From: Saccharina japonica
Taxonomy: Eukaryota > Sar > Phaeophyceae > Laminariales > Laminariaceae
Assembly: GCA_008828725.1 (NCBI GenBank)
Contig: MEHQ01004461.1
Coordinates: 977,681 to 1,041,680, forward strand
Direction: 5' to 3'
DNA: 64,000 nucleotides
A program made the translations under genes and the position numbers. Every line of letters starts with the position of its first letter. Positions within the stretch are counted from its first letter, which is position 1. Shown here piece after piece: positions 28,601 through 39,217 of this stretch. Under the pieces are notes generated by a model that saw nothing but the letters and a program-made list of their open reading frames with translations, was not told where the DNA came from and made no database searches.

Positions 28601-31600
28601 GCAGACTACACTTACACTATATGTTCATCGCCAGCAAATATAACATGCGTAGTTGACACCTATGTTCGATGCCAGCTCGACTAATGGTGTTTATGGGGCC
28701 CCGCGGGAACCATTGCTATGTCATGTTCACGGCGTCTCCATCGACAGATAAGGGTAAGTGCAGGCGTTTCGTTCCTAACTACATGTGCCACGTAGAGTAA
28801 TTTGTAAGTAAACGTGAAACCCGACTCCCGTGTAAAACCAACGGTGATAGCAGAAGCGAGGCCGTAGGGTTTGGACGCGCCGCGTGCCTTTCATGTCTAA
28901 ATGATAATATCTACTGTACTGTAGTGTACCTCGACGAAAGTCCCGACATTGGCGGACAAGTTGATGGGACTCTGAGATTCTCCACCGCAGTCCGGGTAAC
29001 CGATGTCCCAGTCGCTGTTGTCAGATAACGGCGTGAGAGCCACAAATTGTCACAGGCAGCGGCAGAGCGGGCATGATTCTTAGTAGGAGCAGCTGTAGAG
29101 GGCGTTATAATATTGTTGCTCAATGTTCATCAGTTTCCTAACGTGTTTATTTCTATATTCGACCCATAAGCTGACAAAAACAGTGCACTATGATAGCAAC
29201 CGGGGTGTATTTCAGGCCGCTGGCGCGTGAAACACGTGTCGGAGGCGCCGAAGGCAGTCTTTTGCTATATATATATACACGTCATATAATACGCCAGGGA
29301 AAAACCGTATAACAAAACGTTTTCAGGCGAACAAAGCCTATTTTGCGATACCTACGTTAAACTACGCCGGGGGACTTTTTTTTCAGGCGAAAACATCTTA
29401 AACGTACTTTTCTCAAAAGCTAATCCCCTGCGGCGCAAAATCCTCCGCAACATTGTTTTCGCCTGCGGCGAAACGTGTTCCGTAGTTAATAGAACCTGGT
29501 ACTGTACGTACGTGTTGCGGAAAGTTGCAACACGCCTTCAAAGCGTGTTGCGGAAAGTTGTAACACGCCTTCGATGCGTGTTGCGCATATGAGCGATTTC
29601 GCGGTAAATGTTGCACTGGTGCAACAGCGCAATACCTAATATGCCTTCTGATAGCGGCCCGTCGAACACCCCTACGGCCTCGACAGCTGATACTTAATAA
29701 AGCAAATACAGACATAACCTGAAAGCGTAAAACATCTATGAATGCTACTTCAAAGTCTCGGGTGGGTCTTCAGCTAAGGAATGGGTCACGTCATTATGTA
29801 TGTATGCCTGTCAGTAAATACTATGGGTCCAAATACCCCCCTCCTACAGGTAATGTGGCATGTGACTCTTACGTGTACCTGGAATCACGCGTTCGGTTGT
29901 TACTACCACACGGCACTGGTGAGCGCTACTGCTGTAACACACGGATAAAACCGGGGATCTACATTATATGAATTTTCATGGCAATGCCGTGGCAATGCCA
30001 TGGCAGTCACATGAACCTTCATGGCAAGCGATGGCGTTGCCATGAATCTCCATGGCCCGCCGTGACATTGCCATTAACCACCACGGCACGCCATGACATT
30101 TTCACGAATCTCCACGGCACGCCATGGCATTACCATGAACTTTCATGGCATTGCCATGAACCTCCACGGAATGCCATGGCACTACCATGGACCATGATGG
30201 CATTGCCATGGCGTGTCATGACAATTTCATGGTAACCCATGGCATTGCCATGGCGTGTCATGGCAATTTCATGGTAACCCATGGCATTGCCATGGACTGT
30301 CGTGGCAATGCCATGGCATGTCATGGCATGGTTATGGCAATGCCGTGATCTTCCATGCCAAGACCATGGGCTATCGTGGCAATGCCATGGTAGCTCATGG
30401 CGACACCACGCATACACCATGGTAATGGCATGGTAGTGTTTACCAGTGCCGTGGCATCGCCATAGCTTTACCATTGAATTGCCATGTCACCAAGGAAGTT
30501 CCGCGGGCCTTTACATGGTATTTCCATGGGCCAATACCATGGAAATGTCATGGTTTTTATCATGGCATGCAATGAAATAATATGCCGTGAACCACCATGG
30601 CATTGCCATGGATATCCATTACATCCCCATGGCATTGCCATGACGCACCATGCGGCTCCGTAGAACGTGCACGTACGTGCCGGGCTATTCGAATTTGCAC
30701 GTACTTTCAATACGGTTATATGTATGGCAGGAGTTGTTGTAGATATGTATGGCCTACATGGGTACCAAATGGGATCGAGGTGCCAGGTGGGCCTCCGGCG
30801 GCTCCTGCGGAGGGCTGATTATATTTCTGCACCTTGTGGGTGGGAGCAGGGTGCCGAATGGGATCAGATCCGGGTGGGATCAGGTCCGGGTGGGAGCAAG
30901 GGTAAAGATGGTGCAAAAGTACGTGCAGATCCGAACGGCCCAGCACGTACGTGCAATTATACGGCTGGTGCGCACCATGACAGTTCGTGGAAGCCCACGA
31001 AGTGCCGTGACGTTCCATGGCACGACATGGCAATGGCACGGTGCGGCATGACAGTGCCATGGCGTGCCATGGCAATCCACAGGGAATACCATGACGCGCC
31101 ATGGAAAAATCAAATAATACGGACAGGGTAGGCATACCCCCATAGGAAAACCAATTATTGTGCAGCGATGCCATGGTAGTACGTGATCAGCCCAACGTAC
31201 TGTAGGGCCCACTACAACGGAGAAAAAGAAGCAAGTACAGCATGGTTAGACTTGAGGAAAGTCTCTGCTTCAAACCGACATGCGTATGTGCACCGGCTAC
31301 AACAGTTTATACCTGGTACAAAAGAAATCGCATGCATCCGCAGAGTAACCTCACGCTTTTGAGGGTTTGAATATCTACATTCTCACGTGCAGGGGCCTTA
31401 ACAACAATACAGTGGTCCCTGGGTTCACTCCAAGATGCGCGTGGACAGTCTTCAAGATATGCCGTTATTCTGGTGCTTTTTATAACGTTTTGTACCTGGG
31501 GCTGTACGGCTCTTCTCCCTGGTGAGAGCGGCGGTAGGTCCAGTCTGGAAGGGAAGATTCCTCTGCAAGCGGAACAGCGACCGGGACAGGGTAGTCCCAT

Positions 31601-32663
31601 TGGAGAACGATTTTAGGATTAACGGGGTCTTGGTGCGTATCAATTGTTGTCTTGATCTACGGTCCATACCGGTAGCTGTCAACAAGATCCGACCCTGCAG
31701 AATTTCCACGAGTTTTGGCACCAAAAACGTGGCTGCAGCTCGTAAATATGTAACGTGAATCGAACGTATTACGTACATCATTACTATTTTTGGCGTTTGG
31801 AGGTACGCAATTTGATACCTAAAAGGAGGCCTGGACACATACTGTAAGCGCCGGAACGAACAGGCACGCCATTAATAAACACACGACGGCTCTTCAGCGT
31901 ACCATGTTTGGGCTTCCTGGTCTTGAGTCCACGGTGCTGCCGTCCATGGGTATATTATACCATCCAGTTTTCCGGTGGGTTCACCGACCGTAAGTTGGCG
32001 TCCGAGATGGTTTCACGAGTTTGAGGGCGATAGCAGCAGCGGACGGTGAAAGCATGCAGGAGGGTTCGGTTAAAGCACGCCACATGTACAAGCAATGGCT
32101 ACGCATGTATCAGGAATTTGTTTGCGGAGACCATGGACAACGACCATCTCTTGGAGGGCAACAAAAAGCAATTCGTTAGAGGTACGTAACAGCAATCCGT
32201 TTGATTGGGTGTCCTCCAGGTTGCTGGCAAGACACAAAACCCAGCATCTACTGTAGATACTCACTGTTACAGGTCTTTAGTAGCAATATTGCACCAAAAA
32301 TATCCAAAAACAGCTACGGTCGCTCGTTAGTCTACAGGGAGTGGCAACGAATGAGCAGTCTGTAGTGACAAGAACATTGTTTTCTCCGAAAAAACGGTGT
32401 CTAGATATTAAGTACGGGCAGTGCTACTTGCTACCAGGTTTCTAGCAGGACACGGAATACAGTACCTGGTACTGGTACACCATTTCATGCGATTGCCCGT
32501 GCTCAACCCCGGGTGTCGTTCAACAGACACGTGGCGCGAGTATGCTTGACATGTAAAATGGAGGGCCTACCGGTTGTGAGGCGGCGACCAGTCCTGGGAA
32601 GCTTGGCAGGAGAAGATAACACAAGAGCACCTTGGCCGTTGTCCGCATGACTGAGGATGTCAT
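25572..32663 (-). CDS. Alpha-type carbonic anhydrase, secreted, complete, 9 exons
   Basis: Exons, in transcript order, are 32663-32571, 31656-31496, 29014-28930, 28229-28146, 27575-27477, 27091-26963, 26688-26557, 26216-26121 and 25640-25572. They total 948 nt in one frame, 315 residues. The enzyme reversibly hydrates CO2 to bicarbonate. Visible family marks are G-G-E-S-Q-S-P-I-N (Gln about 99), N-G-H with the proton-shuttle His about 138, zinc ligands in Q-M-H-I-H (His 166, 168) and A-E-I-H-L-V-H (His 185), Glu 172 in S-E-H, Thr 255 in S-L-T-T-P-P, and Cys 94 and Cys 259 placed like the disulfide of secreted alpha enzymes. The N-terminus is a signal peptide without the A-S-A-F plastid motif, so an external or periplasmic enzyme of a carbon-concentrating mechanism is likely. 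No catalytic residue is missing. A short exon between the first two could have been overlooked. Confidence 0.95.
26121..26216 (-). CDS. Carbonic anhydrase exon 8
   Basis: 32 codons, phase 0. Acceptor CGTATCGCAG, donor GTGAAA. It encodes I-V-R-W-V-V-M-S-A-P-A-V-I-G-Q-L-Q-L, matching the V-x-W-x-V strand and following helix of alpha carbonic anhydrases. Confidence 0.93.
26557..26688 (-). CDS. Carbonic anhydrase exon 7: gatekeeper threonine and second cysteine
   Basis: 44 codons, phase 0. Acceptor ATCTACAG, donor GTGATC. It encodes L-E-P-M-W-E-V-L, then I-N-P-Y-E-L-I-P-S, then H-Y-M-G-S-L-T-T-P-P-C-S-E, the C-terminal signature of the family. Confidence 0.95.
26963..27091 (-). CDS. Carbonic anhydrase exon 6: third zinc histidine
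   Basis: 43 codons, phase 0. Acceptor GTGAGCAG, donor GTAAGT. It encodes I-A-G-S-L-H-D-A-E-I-H-L-V-H, then L-L-V-I-G-I-L-L-D-A and N-V-G. A second AG six bases in would remove I-A and break spacing to S-E-H, so the first is chosen. Confidence 0.95.
27477..27575 (-). CDS. Carbonic anhydrase exon 5: first two zinc histidines
   Basis: 33 codons, phase 0. Acceptor GTCGTGCAG, donor GTGAGG. It holds L-S-F-D-G-G-K-Y-S-L-V-Q-M-H-I-H-S-P-S-E-H: the two zinc ligands and the Glu that orients the gatekeeper Thr. Confidence 0.96.
27577..28145 (-). other. Carbonic anhydrase intron 4 contents
   Basis: It contains CAGTACA/GTACTG-rich short repeats (27597-27700) near the exon-5 acceptor and a twofold GTGTACACAC/TGTGCCTCCCA repeat (about 27811-27890). 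No coding sequence is seen. Confidence 0.65.
28146..28229 (-). CDS. Carbonic anhydrase exon 4: proton-shuttle histidine
   Basis: 28 codons, phase 0 at both ends. Acceptor GACCTAG, donor GTAAGC. It encodes A-S-E-F-N-L-E-F-S-G through S-F-E-A-N-G-H-V-W-E; the N-G-H corresponds to Asn62/His64 of human CA II. A decayed partial copy of this exon and its acceptor lies just upstream in the intron. Confidence 0.92.
28325..28450 (-). pseudogene. Decayed copy of the start of carbonic anhydrase exon 4 plus its intron flank
   Basis: On the - strand GTGAATCTGGTATTTTTCGG follows a GACCTA word, as GAGTTCAACTTGGAATTTTC follows GACCTAG at exon 4. Homology continues upstream into the intron (GTCAGAAGGA against GTCAAAAGAA, then AGTCGAT). 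It lacks the rest of the exon. A local duplication of about 120 bp is the simplest reading. Confidence 0.7.
28930..29014 (-). CDS. Carbonic anhydrase exon 3: Q-S-P-I-N motif
   Basis: One base completes the Ser codon, then 28 codons: D-W-D-I-G-Y-P-D-C-G-G-E-S-Q-S-P-I-N and on to G-T-F-V-E. Acceptor CAACAG, donor GTACAC. The Cys before G-G-E-S-Q is half of the predicted disulfide. Confidence 0.95.
29015..29967. other. Carbonic anhydrase intron 2, proximal part
   Basis: There is a twofold 31-nt repeat GTGTTGCGGAAAGTTGCAAC (about 29513-29583) and repeated TTTTCAGGCGAA (29322, 29379). No coding sequence is recognised. The intron continues through array C to 31495. Confidence 0.6.
29968..31180. 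mobile_element. CATGG foldback-like element C, inside carbonic anhydrase intron 2
   Basis: The left arm (29968-30660) and shorter right arm (about 30963-31180) are CATGG arrays at 10-11 nt. Between them lies a centre of about 300 bp bounded by inverted repeats of about 45 bp (30667-30709 and 30914-30958, both with GCACGTACGTGC and a second GCACGTACTTT). The centre holds tandem GGGTGGGATCAGGTCC-like words and a GGCCTCCGGCGGCTCCTGC segment shared, inverted, with element D. The left arm is the inverted homologue of array B. No transposase is visible. Confidence 0.75.
31496..31656 (-). CDS. Carbonic anhydrase exon 2: pro-region and start of the mature domain
   Basis: 53 codons plus two bases of a split Ser codon. 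It encodes a pro-region followed by L-P-D-W-T-Y-R-R-S-H-Q-G-E-E-P-Y-S-P, which matches the start of the alpha-CA fold (W-x-Y then G-x-x-W). Donor GTACAA. The exact acceptor is uncertain: AG at 31657-31658 gives phase 0, and one a few bases further in is possible. Confidence 0.85.
31657..32570 (-). other. Carbonic anhydrase intron 1
   Basis: No second coding exon could be fitted with both a good acceptor and phase 0. TACCTGGTA is at 32463. Otherwise the intron is featureless to my reading. Confidence 0.55.
32571..32663 (-). CDS. Carbonic anhydrase exon 1: start and signal peptide
   Basis: The ATG at 32663 has an in-frame TAA 18 nt upstream and a G at -3. The 31 residues are M-T-S-S-V-M-R-T-T-A-K, then a hydrophobic core V-L-L-C-Y-L-L-L-P, then a small-residue cleavage region G-L-V-A-A-S. 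The donor is GTAGGC, phase 0. The link to exon 2 rests on phase and on the fit of a signal peptide to a secreted enzyme. Confidence 0.75.
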
Positions 32664-32844
32664 TTCGCGTCTGTCGTGTTAGTAACGATCTGTGAAATGG
32701 GCAGAAACAAACGATAAACAAGCGGGTATAGAGTAGCGGGGCGAAACTGTTGACAATCTAAGTGCGAGCGCTAGTAAACTTGGGAAACGTGCAATCCATG
32801 CACAAACTGCAGGAATGTAGATTGTTTTACTTTTGATTGGCATG

Positions 32845-33665
32845 CCACGGCAGTATCCACGGCATGCCGCGCCGCAAGGCCCATGGATTGCCATCGCCCA
32901 TGGCGCTGCCACGGCACATGTTATTGTTGTGCCCACGTCACTCGCCGTTGACCTTGCCATAGCTGCTCACGGCATTACCATGGCAACTCCTCCACGGCAA
33001 CCATCATGGAATTTTCCAGGGAGAGCTCCACTGCACCGTTCATGGCAAGCCCCACGGCTATATCCGCGGCAAGCCCCACAGCTATACCCAAGCCCCACGG
33101 CAATGTTCCATGGCAATGTCCACGGCAGTGTCCACGGCAATGTCCACGGCAGTGTCCATGGAAATATCGACGGTAAGCCATGGAAATGCCATCCGCAGGA
33201 GCCACCGGCAACCCAGCCGGCCCGTAATTTCATCCCGCCCACGAGGTGCAGGCAAATACGTATCCCCCTGCAGGAGCCGCCGGAGGCCCACCCGGTTCCC
33301 TGATTCCACCCAGCCCTGATCTCACCCGGTACTGATCCCCCTCCCCCACAGAGTGGTTTCAGATGCGGAGACTGCTATGCAGATTTTCCGTGGGCCTTGC
33401 CGTGGGGTCTGCCGTAGGTATTATATTACCGCAGATATTACTGTGAGGCTTGCCGTGGACGTTGCCGTGGGCCTTATCGTGAAGCTAGCCGTAGGCCGCC
33501 ATGGCATGCGTTGGACGTTGCCGTGGCGTGGGCCTTGTTACGTGCCGTGAAGTTTGCCGTGGTGTCCCGTGGGGAGTTCCGTAGCGTTTGCCGTAGGGCT
33601 TGCAGTGGCATGCCGTAGGCACTGCCGCGGGTTACCGTGGCAATTTCGCGGCACTGCCACGAAAA
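32845..33665. mobile_element. Foldback-like element D upstream of the carbonic anhydrase gene
   Basis: The left arm (32845-33200) is built of CCACGGCAAGCC/CCACGGCAATGT units at about 12 nt. The right arm (33385-33665) is built of their complement (TTGCCGTGGGCC, CTTGCCGTAGGG). The centre at about 33230-33300 matches the centre of element C in inverted orientation, about 80% over 66 bp by eye, including GCAGGAGCCGCCGGAGGCCC. This mirrored layout can fold into one long hairpin. No coding capacity is evident. Confidence 0.8.
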
Positions 33666-35284
33666 TGTCAAATAGTGTATATCGCTCACACATTCCGGCC
33701 GTGTTTTGCTTGGTACGCACACCACTTGCTGTCAACATGAGGCCCCTGTCACGCCTCACCACCACTCCACTATGTACGGTACTGTAGCGCCACCAGATTA
33801 TGGGCTTTGGTCGTAGGGCAGTTACGTTTTGCTGTTGTATGGCCCGACATACAACACAGCCGTAGTCGTATGCGCAGTCAATCGAGACGAAACCGCAATA
33901 TTAAGTGTCAGATACCTGGTACGTTGAAAGGAATACTGGTCATCCCTGTTGTAATTTTGGAATAGTAGATGACATGGAATCTACCAATTGGAATCTACCA
34001 CACCACCAACCAAACCACACCAACGATTACCGAAATCGGACTGAACCCAACGAAACAGACCCGAACAGGGCAGAAACGATCTGAACCAAATCTAAACGAG
34101 CCGAGCCGAAATTCAGGCTTCCCGACGGAGTGGCACGCATTATACAGAATATAGTACCACATCAGTTTTAATACCTGGTTCGCGGGGAGACCTAAGGAAG
34201 GCAGAACTTTTCACTGGGATATAATAAGCTCCGACCATAATATCTTGACATGAGTGTGAGGCAAATCCATTTCAAAATCGTAAGAAATGCAGGCTCGGCC
34301 GGCTACCTGCTTCTTACTTTAAATATCGTATACTCAATATTGTACCATCAATATCGTCGGCGTCATGGGCTGCAAGAAACAGCCTTGGCGTGAGCATGAG
34401 TTTAGATAATTTCAGACACGAGGTTACATTGAAGCGCATTTCGCGGTGAGTTTTGTTTTGTCGGGAAATCCAGGGGATTCTACCTTTCGTTTAGGGTCCC
34501 ATAGCCTATACAGGTGAATATGTATATTATATACCCTGCGTATTGCTACACGCGCCCCTGACTTGCCTGGCTTTACGAGTATTGATGGTGCGTTATCGGT
34601 CTTCACTACACTCGGTGTAAGCATAATACCTATTCTTGTATACATTTAGTACTTCCAATAATAGAATACAACTCAGGAGGTCCATTGTGGCACACGACGA
34701 CGTCAAGAACACGGGTTCGAATCTCATTTCGAACATACGTGTTTACAGAAACGCCTGGTGTGTGCGGGCCTAAACATTAAAGCGATGCATGTTCACCTGG
34801 GTGCCAACTGCGATAATATCTACAACGAATCGGATTCAAGACTGTTGGATTGGATGGGGACTATACACGATCGTATACATACAAACCTGGTGCATGATAT
34901 CATGTGCGTATACATCGTACATACCAGTACATGGCAGTACACTGCAGATCCGTCGACTGTTACTTGTCCCCAGGATCCCGCCGTTTCGCGATGGCAGGAC
35001 AAGGGGGGGTTCGGTTTTCTTATGTACGTAGGGCATGGGGTGTGGTTTTCGTCACTATCCTGGAATCCTGGCACCTCCCTCAGCCAGGAGATATGTACTG
35101 TCAGGACCCGTGTACTGCTGGCCCAGTACCGAGCCCTAACAATTTCCCTGTGATAGGGCGTGTTCCTTTATTTGTTACTGTGGAAAGGGTGTATCCTAGA
35201 GTATAAAACCAAAGGCAATCCAGAGGCAATCGAAGCAAAAACATGTCATAATTTGTTCCGCTGTTTTGATAGCATATCTACTGT
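33666..35284. other. Intergenic, no gene seen
   Basis: A B-box-like tRNA word (GGGTTCGAATCTC) at 34717-34729 follows a possible A box at 34688, perhaps the head of a SINE. Nothing else is supported. Confidence 0.5.
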
Positions 35285-36125
35285 AGTTTCATGGTGTTCT
35301 CCAAGGGGTGCAGGGAGTTCGGTGCTAGTGGTTCTCATCCACCATCTTATTAATCCGTTGCACTACTCCAGCCCAAGGTACACTATAGGAAGCCCGAAAA
35401 GGGTCAGAGCTATGCCACCTGAAGTAGGCGGATTTGCGTATCGACTGTCAAAAGCATGACCTAACTATATTGCGAGACTACTATGTGACCATACGTTCCT
35501 ATATCTGTAGCCACGTACCACGTACGAACTCCATGACCTTAGCCCACCCTGAATAGTCGCGGGTGCAGATCAAACGACGATCAAGGAATGCCACCAACAA
35601 CATACATTAATCGGAAAGGGGCTCGAAGAGGCGGCTTTTGGAAACAAACAAGAAATATGGGTTTACCCCACACCTCGTAATGAGGTCAAGACGTCTCGAT
35701 AAATAACGAAAATCCAATGTGGAGCTGCAAGACGAAGCTCGGGGTTGAATGGGTCCATACCAACGCCGCCAAGTGCCATGGTGCTATCCAAGGGGTGTAC
35801 TGATGTCGGTGCTATTTTAATAAGCGGTTGCTCATCCGTTATATTATGAGTCCATCCCATTGCTGCCGCTCACGTCATCCAAGGGATGATGCGGGAAGCA
35901 CCAGCAGGAACAAAGCTACTACTGCAGGTCACATGAAGCAACGCAACAAGGGGCGGATGCTCCAATATACTTGGGCACTGAGCACCCTATATTCTCGATA
36001 TGCGTACCGACTGTCAGAAGCGTGACCTGATAATATTATAAGAATTCTAAGTAACCAATTACTTCATACGCTCCTGTATTTATAGCCACGTACCTCGTGT
36101 CACCTATGCACTCCATGCCAATAGG
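35285..36125. repeat. Diverged tandem duplication
   Basis: The segment at about 35291-35535 recurs at about 35778-36120. Shared words in order are ATGGTG.T.TCCAAGGGGTG, TATCGACTGTCAAAAGC, TGACCTA, CGTTCCTATAT and TAGCCACGTACC, then ACTCCATG. The copies differ in length through insertions. Confidence 0.75.
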
Positions 36126-37344
36126 GATATATGTATGAATGCGAACCTTTGAACTGTCCGGTTTCAAGAGGGTACAATGGACATCTAGGCAACCCACATA
36201 TTATACTTCGTACATATATATATACATCAATGAGCTTCACTACCGGCAGTACCAATCTATTAACCGGTGAGGCATGGAACCAAGACGGGACAGCGGTTCG
36301 ATCCGAGTAGTATTTGTAGCTTGGGTACGAAGTGGTCTCTGCACATATCATAACAGAGAACGTTGTTTTACTCTCCCGACTTTCCCCCTCGCAACGAAGA
36401 ATTCAGTACAAAGGGTAAAAAAAGGATTCTCCGCCGATTTTTTCCGCCTTTTTTTATCAGAACATTTGAACGATCGTTCCGCCTTACGGTGGAAATATAT
36501 ATGGTGCCACGTAAGAAAAAAGGGCTCGCGACTAAAGAAGGAACGGCCTTGTGTCCACGGCTTGTTGGCCAGAACGCCGTTCAGGGTAAATATGGCCTCC
36601 CACGGGTTGATCCGGAACTATGGACGATGACCCACCAAACAAAGGATCAATTGTTTGGAGGGCCATGATCGGTAGCAGTGCCGGAAAGCAAACAGTGACG
36701 ACAAAAAAGACAGGACCCACACATACTCGATCTTCATTCGGGCGTACGGCCTGAAATGTGGAGCAAACAGCAGCACAGCAGCACCATCAGCAGAAGCGGC
36801 AGCCGTATATACCCGGAAACCAGATGGGAACGATAATACCACCACGAGTAACAGCAGTAGTGTGATTAGCAGCGTAGCCTACAGTAAAGCGATGAGGTGC
36901 TGGAACACCTTCTTGGGCTTACCCTTGTTATGGCTTGCTATTCTCGCACCTGTTACACAATACATTGTTTGCTAGTGTTCACGAGATCACGACCACCACA
37001 TACATGCCGTGCAGGATGGGTTTCTCTTGTCACACATATTGGCTATGTGCTGCAATACAGCAGTAGTGTCGATAGCTGCTCCCCTAATCGTATACCAGGT
37101 ATGTGCGCCACTTTAACTATCTGTTGCCCCGGCGATCAAGTGGTTTGCCTCGCACTACAGTACACAATGTACTACACCTGTTTTACATTAACCCTTTTAG
37201 TACTCCAGTGCACATAACCATATATTTGGCTCTAATTCCAAGTAATTTGTCCCCATACCGGGACTGCAGTCCTAAAATGGTTAAGAAACATATCGAAGGT
37301 AACTATTTCGAGCCCTCCCTGGGGTTCTTTATTTTCAACCAAAG
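36126..37344. other. Intergenic, no gene seen
   Basis: A tRNA-like B box (GCGGTTCGATCCG) is at about 36292-36304. Two overlapping + frames at 36274-36668 show no family. A word at 37207-37232 (GTGCACA, ATATATTTGGCTCT) recurs near 42104-42125. Confidence 0.5.
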
Positions 37345-37595
37345 TCGACCGCAGGAAGCGCCTGGTGCGTGTCGGCCAAACTCGACGCGAGTCGACGAGG
37401 AAAGCAAGCGCTGACTTTTCTCACCATAAAAATCGAAGGCATGCACCGTAGGGGGGAAGGGGGGGACATATCCTGCTTTGTGACCCCATATCTGAGTTAC
37501 GACTACAGTATCAGGGAGGGGTAAGAGAAGAAGGACGGCGATAATAAATGGATGCACTAAAAAAGAAAAATGCACATATTCATAGTATACTTCGA
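37345..37595 (+). mobile_element. SINE-S1 copy
   Basis: Order of landmarks: GCAGGAAGCGCCTGG, ACTCGACGCGAGTCGACGAG, GACTTTTCTCACCATAAAAA, a G-rich stretch, TTTGTGACCCCATATCTGAG, then GGCGATAATAAATGGATG and an A-rich end. The same order appears at 56855-57180 (-), 43900-44185 (-) and 45168-45440 (+). Confidence 0.7.
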
Positions 37596-38043
37596 AGTAG
37601 ATAGGAAGAAAAAGGTACACTACGAATCAATACGCAGTATACTCATTCATGTATAAGGTACAGCAGTGTATCCACTTAAAGTGCCACTGCTACTACACTA
37701 CGACGGTAGTAGTGAGTATTGCAGCACTACAGGAGACAGCCGTAGTACTGCCACGAATGCTACTACTACTTCTGCTGTAAAATTCCACGCTCACTCTGAC
37801 TTGATGCTACAGGAGTATACAGTAGTAGTTGTTAAAGTGTACTCACGCCATTTTTGACCAGCCGCTTCGCTTCCGGTGTCCATTCATCATTATATAATAC
37901 CCGTACAGCAGTATGTATATATAAAGATCCCAGCATCCCAGCAACACCCAGCAGTCACTGCAAAACTGCAGCGGCAGTACGACTCTGTGCAATTTCCCCA
38001 ACATTTCTACGAGCATAACCTCACGCTCTACTACTACTGGCGC
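37596..38043. other. Intergenic, no gene seen
   Basis: GTAGTA/CTACTACT-rich short repeats occupy 37690-37770. Nothing else is supported. Confidence 0.5.
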
Positions 38044-38301
38044 ATGCTACGATAGAGGTGCACCTTGTTTTCGCTGAGCTCCTCGCTTGAGGAGCTCCAT
38101 ACACCACCAAAAACACAATTCGGAGGAAAATAAAAGTTCTACCTGATGATGAACAACCTCATGACCTAATTATGCCCTGGAAAATACTGAAACACAAGAC
38201 TGAAAGACTGAAAGTCCGACCAATTTGGGTTAAGGAGCTCTATCGTTCAGAAAACGTTTCAGCCAAAAAGTGCTATATACCTCTACCTCTATCGTAGCAC
38301 G
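38044..38301. mobile_element. MITE-E copy 1
   Basis: Left end CATGCTACGATAGAGGTGC, right end CCTCTATCGTAGCAC. Interior words GAGCTCCTC, GGAGGAAAATAAAAGT and TTTGGGTTAAGGAGCTC are shared with the copies at 39497-39739 and 48791-49049. Confidence 0.85.
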
Positions 38302-38371
38302 GAACGGGTCTAAACTGTTAATATATACTACTATCAATAGCTGTGCGGCTGCACGCGGAAAAACATGCCGC

Positions 38372-38442
38372 TCTGACCCGAAATATAAGGAACAGTTCGA
38401 TTAAATCTTCATATACAAACGTGTCTTATATTTCGGGTCAGA
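38372..38442. mobile_element. Short hairpin MITE (family D)
   Basis: A 71-bp element with 18-bp perfect inverted ends, TCTGACCCGAAATATAAG. The loop carries CATATACAAACGTG, also seen at 10864-10939. Confidence 0.85.
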
Positions 38443-39217
38443 CTGGCATCTGCTACGTTCGTTTTCACCATACACTGATACTACGACTACACGGTAGTAG
38501 GCGTGACAATGCGTCAATGGTTGCCGTGTTGCTGCCCTGTTACTGCCAGGTGCCAGTTTATGCCCACGCATGAGAAATAACCACAAAAGTCTCACTTTTT
38601 GGGGGATGCTACGAGTTGGTCCTGCCTAGACAGTAACGTTCACTTAATAATCGGACTTTTCGCAATCGTTTGGGAATATAAAGGCTCCGAAATTGGCAGC
38701 TGGGTTGCTGAGCCTGCAACGCACACGCAGACGCTTTGATTACAGGAACCCGATTTTTTTATTCGAGAAAATCCATGTCTGTCACGCACGGAGATTATCG
38801 ATACTAAAATCAATACGAAAGTAAGGAAAATTAGTATTGCGGATGACGCGGAAACTCGGTGTGAAACTGCGAAAGGGTCGACATCGTTGCCATCGCCTAA
38901 TTCGTTTTCGATCAAGAGATACTACTGCTGTATCGCGAGAGCGCAAGATCCCCAATACAAAGTTGAGATATCCCAATGAGCGACACACAATTCTGTTTTG
39001 GGATCAACTTTTTCGATTTTCGATCTGGAATTTTGACAAGTGATTTAAAACACGTTTGTTCAGACATTCAAGCGGGGACCTCTGGAGTTTTTTTAAAATC
39101 ATTTTTCGCGCAAATTTGGGCCAAAATTGAGGCTGCCTTTTCATCGAAACTGCCTTAACCTCCCACCAACTTTACTGTTTTTAAAGGTCCTCGGTTGGAT
39201 AGATGCGTTGTTAAGGC

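Noticed and set aside
20620-31180. CATGG arrays as CRISPR arrays
   Set aside because: Units are 10-12 nt, degenerate, nearly palindromic and without unique spacers, and the DNA is eukaryotic.
32967-33303. Pro/Trp-rich proteins upstream of carbonic anhydrase
   Set aside because: These are readings through the arms of foldback element D.
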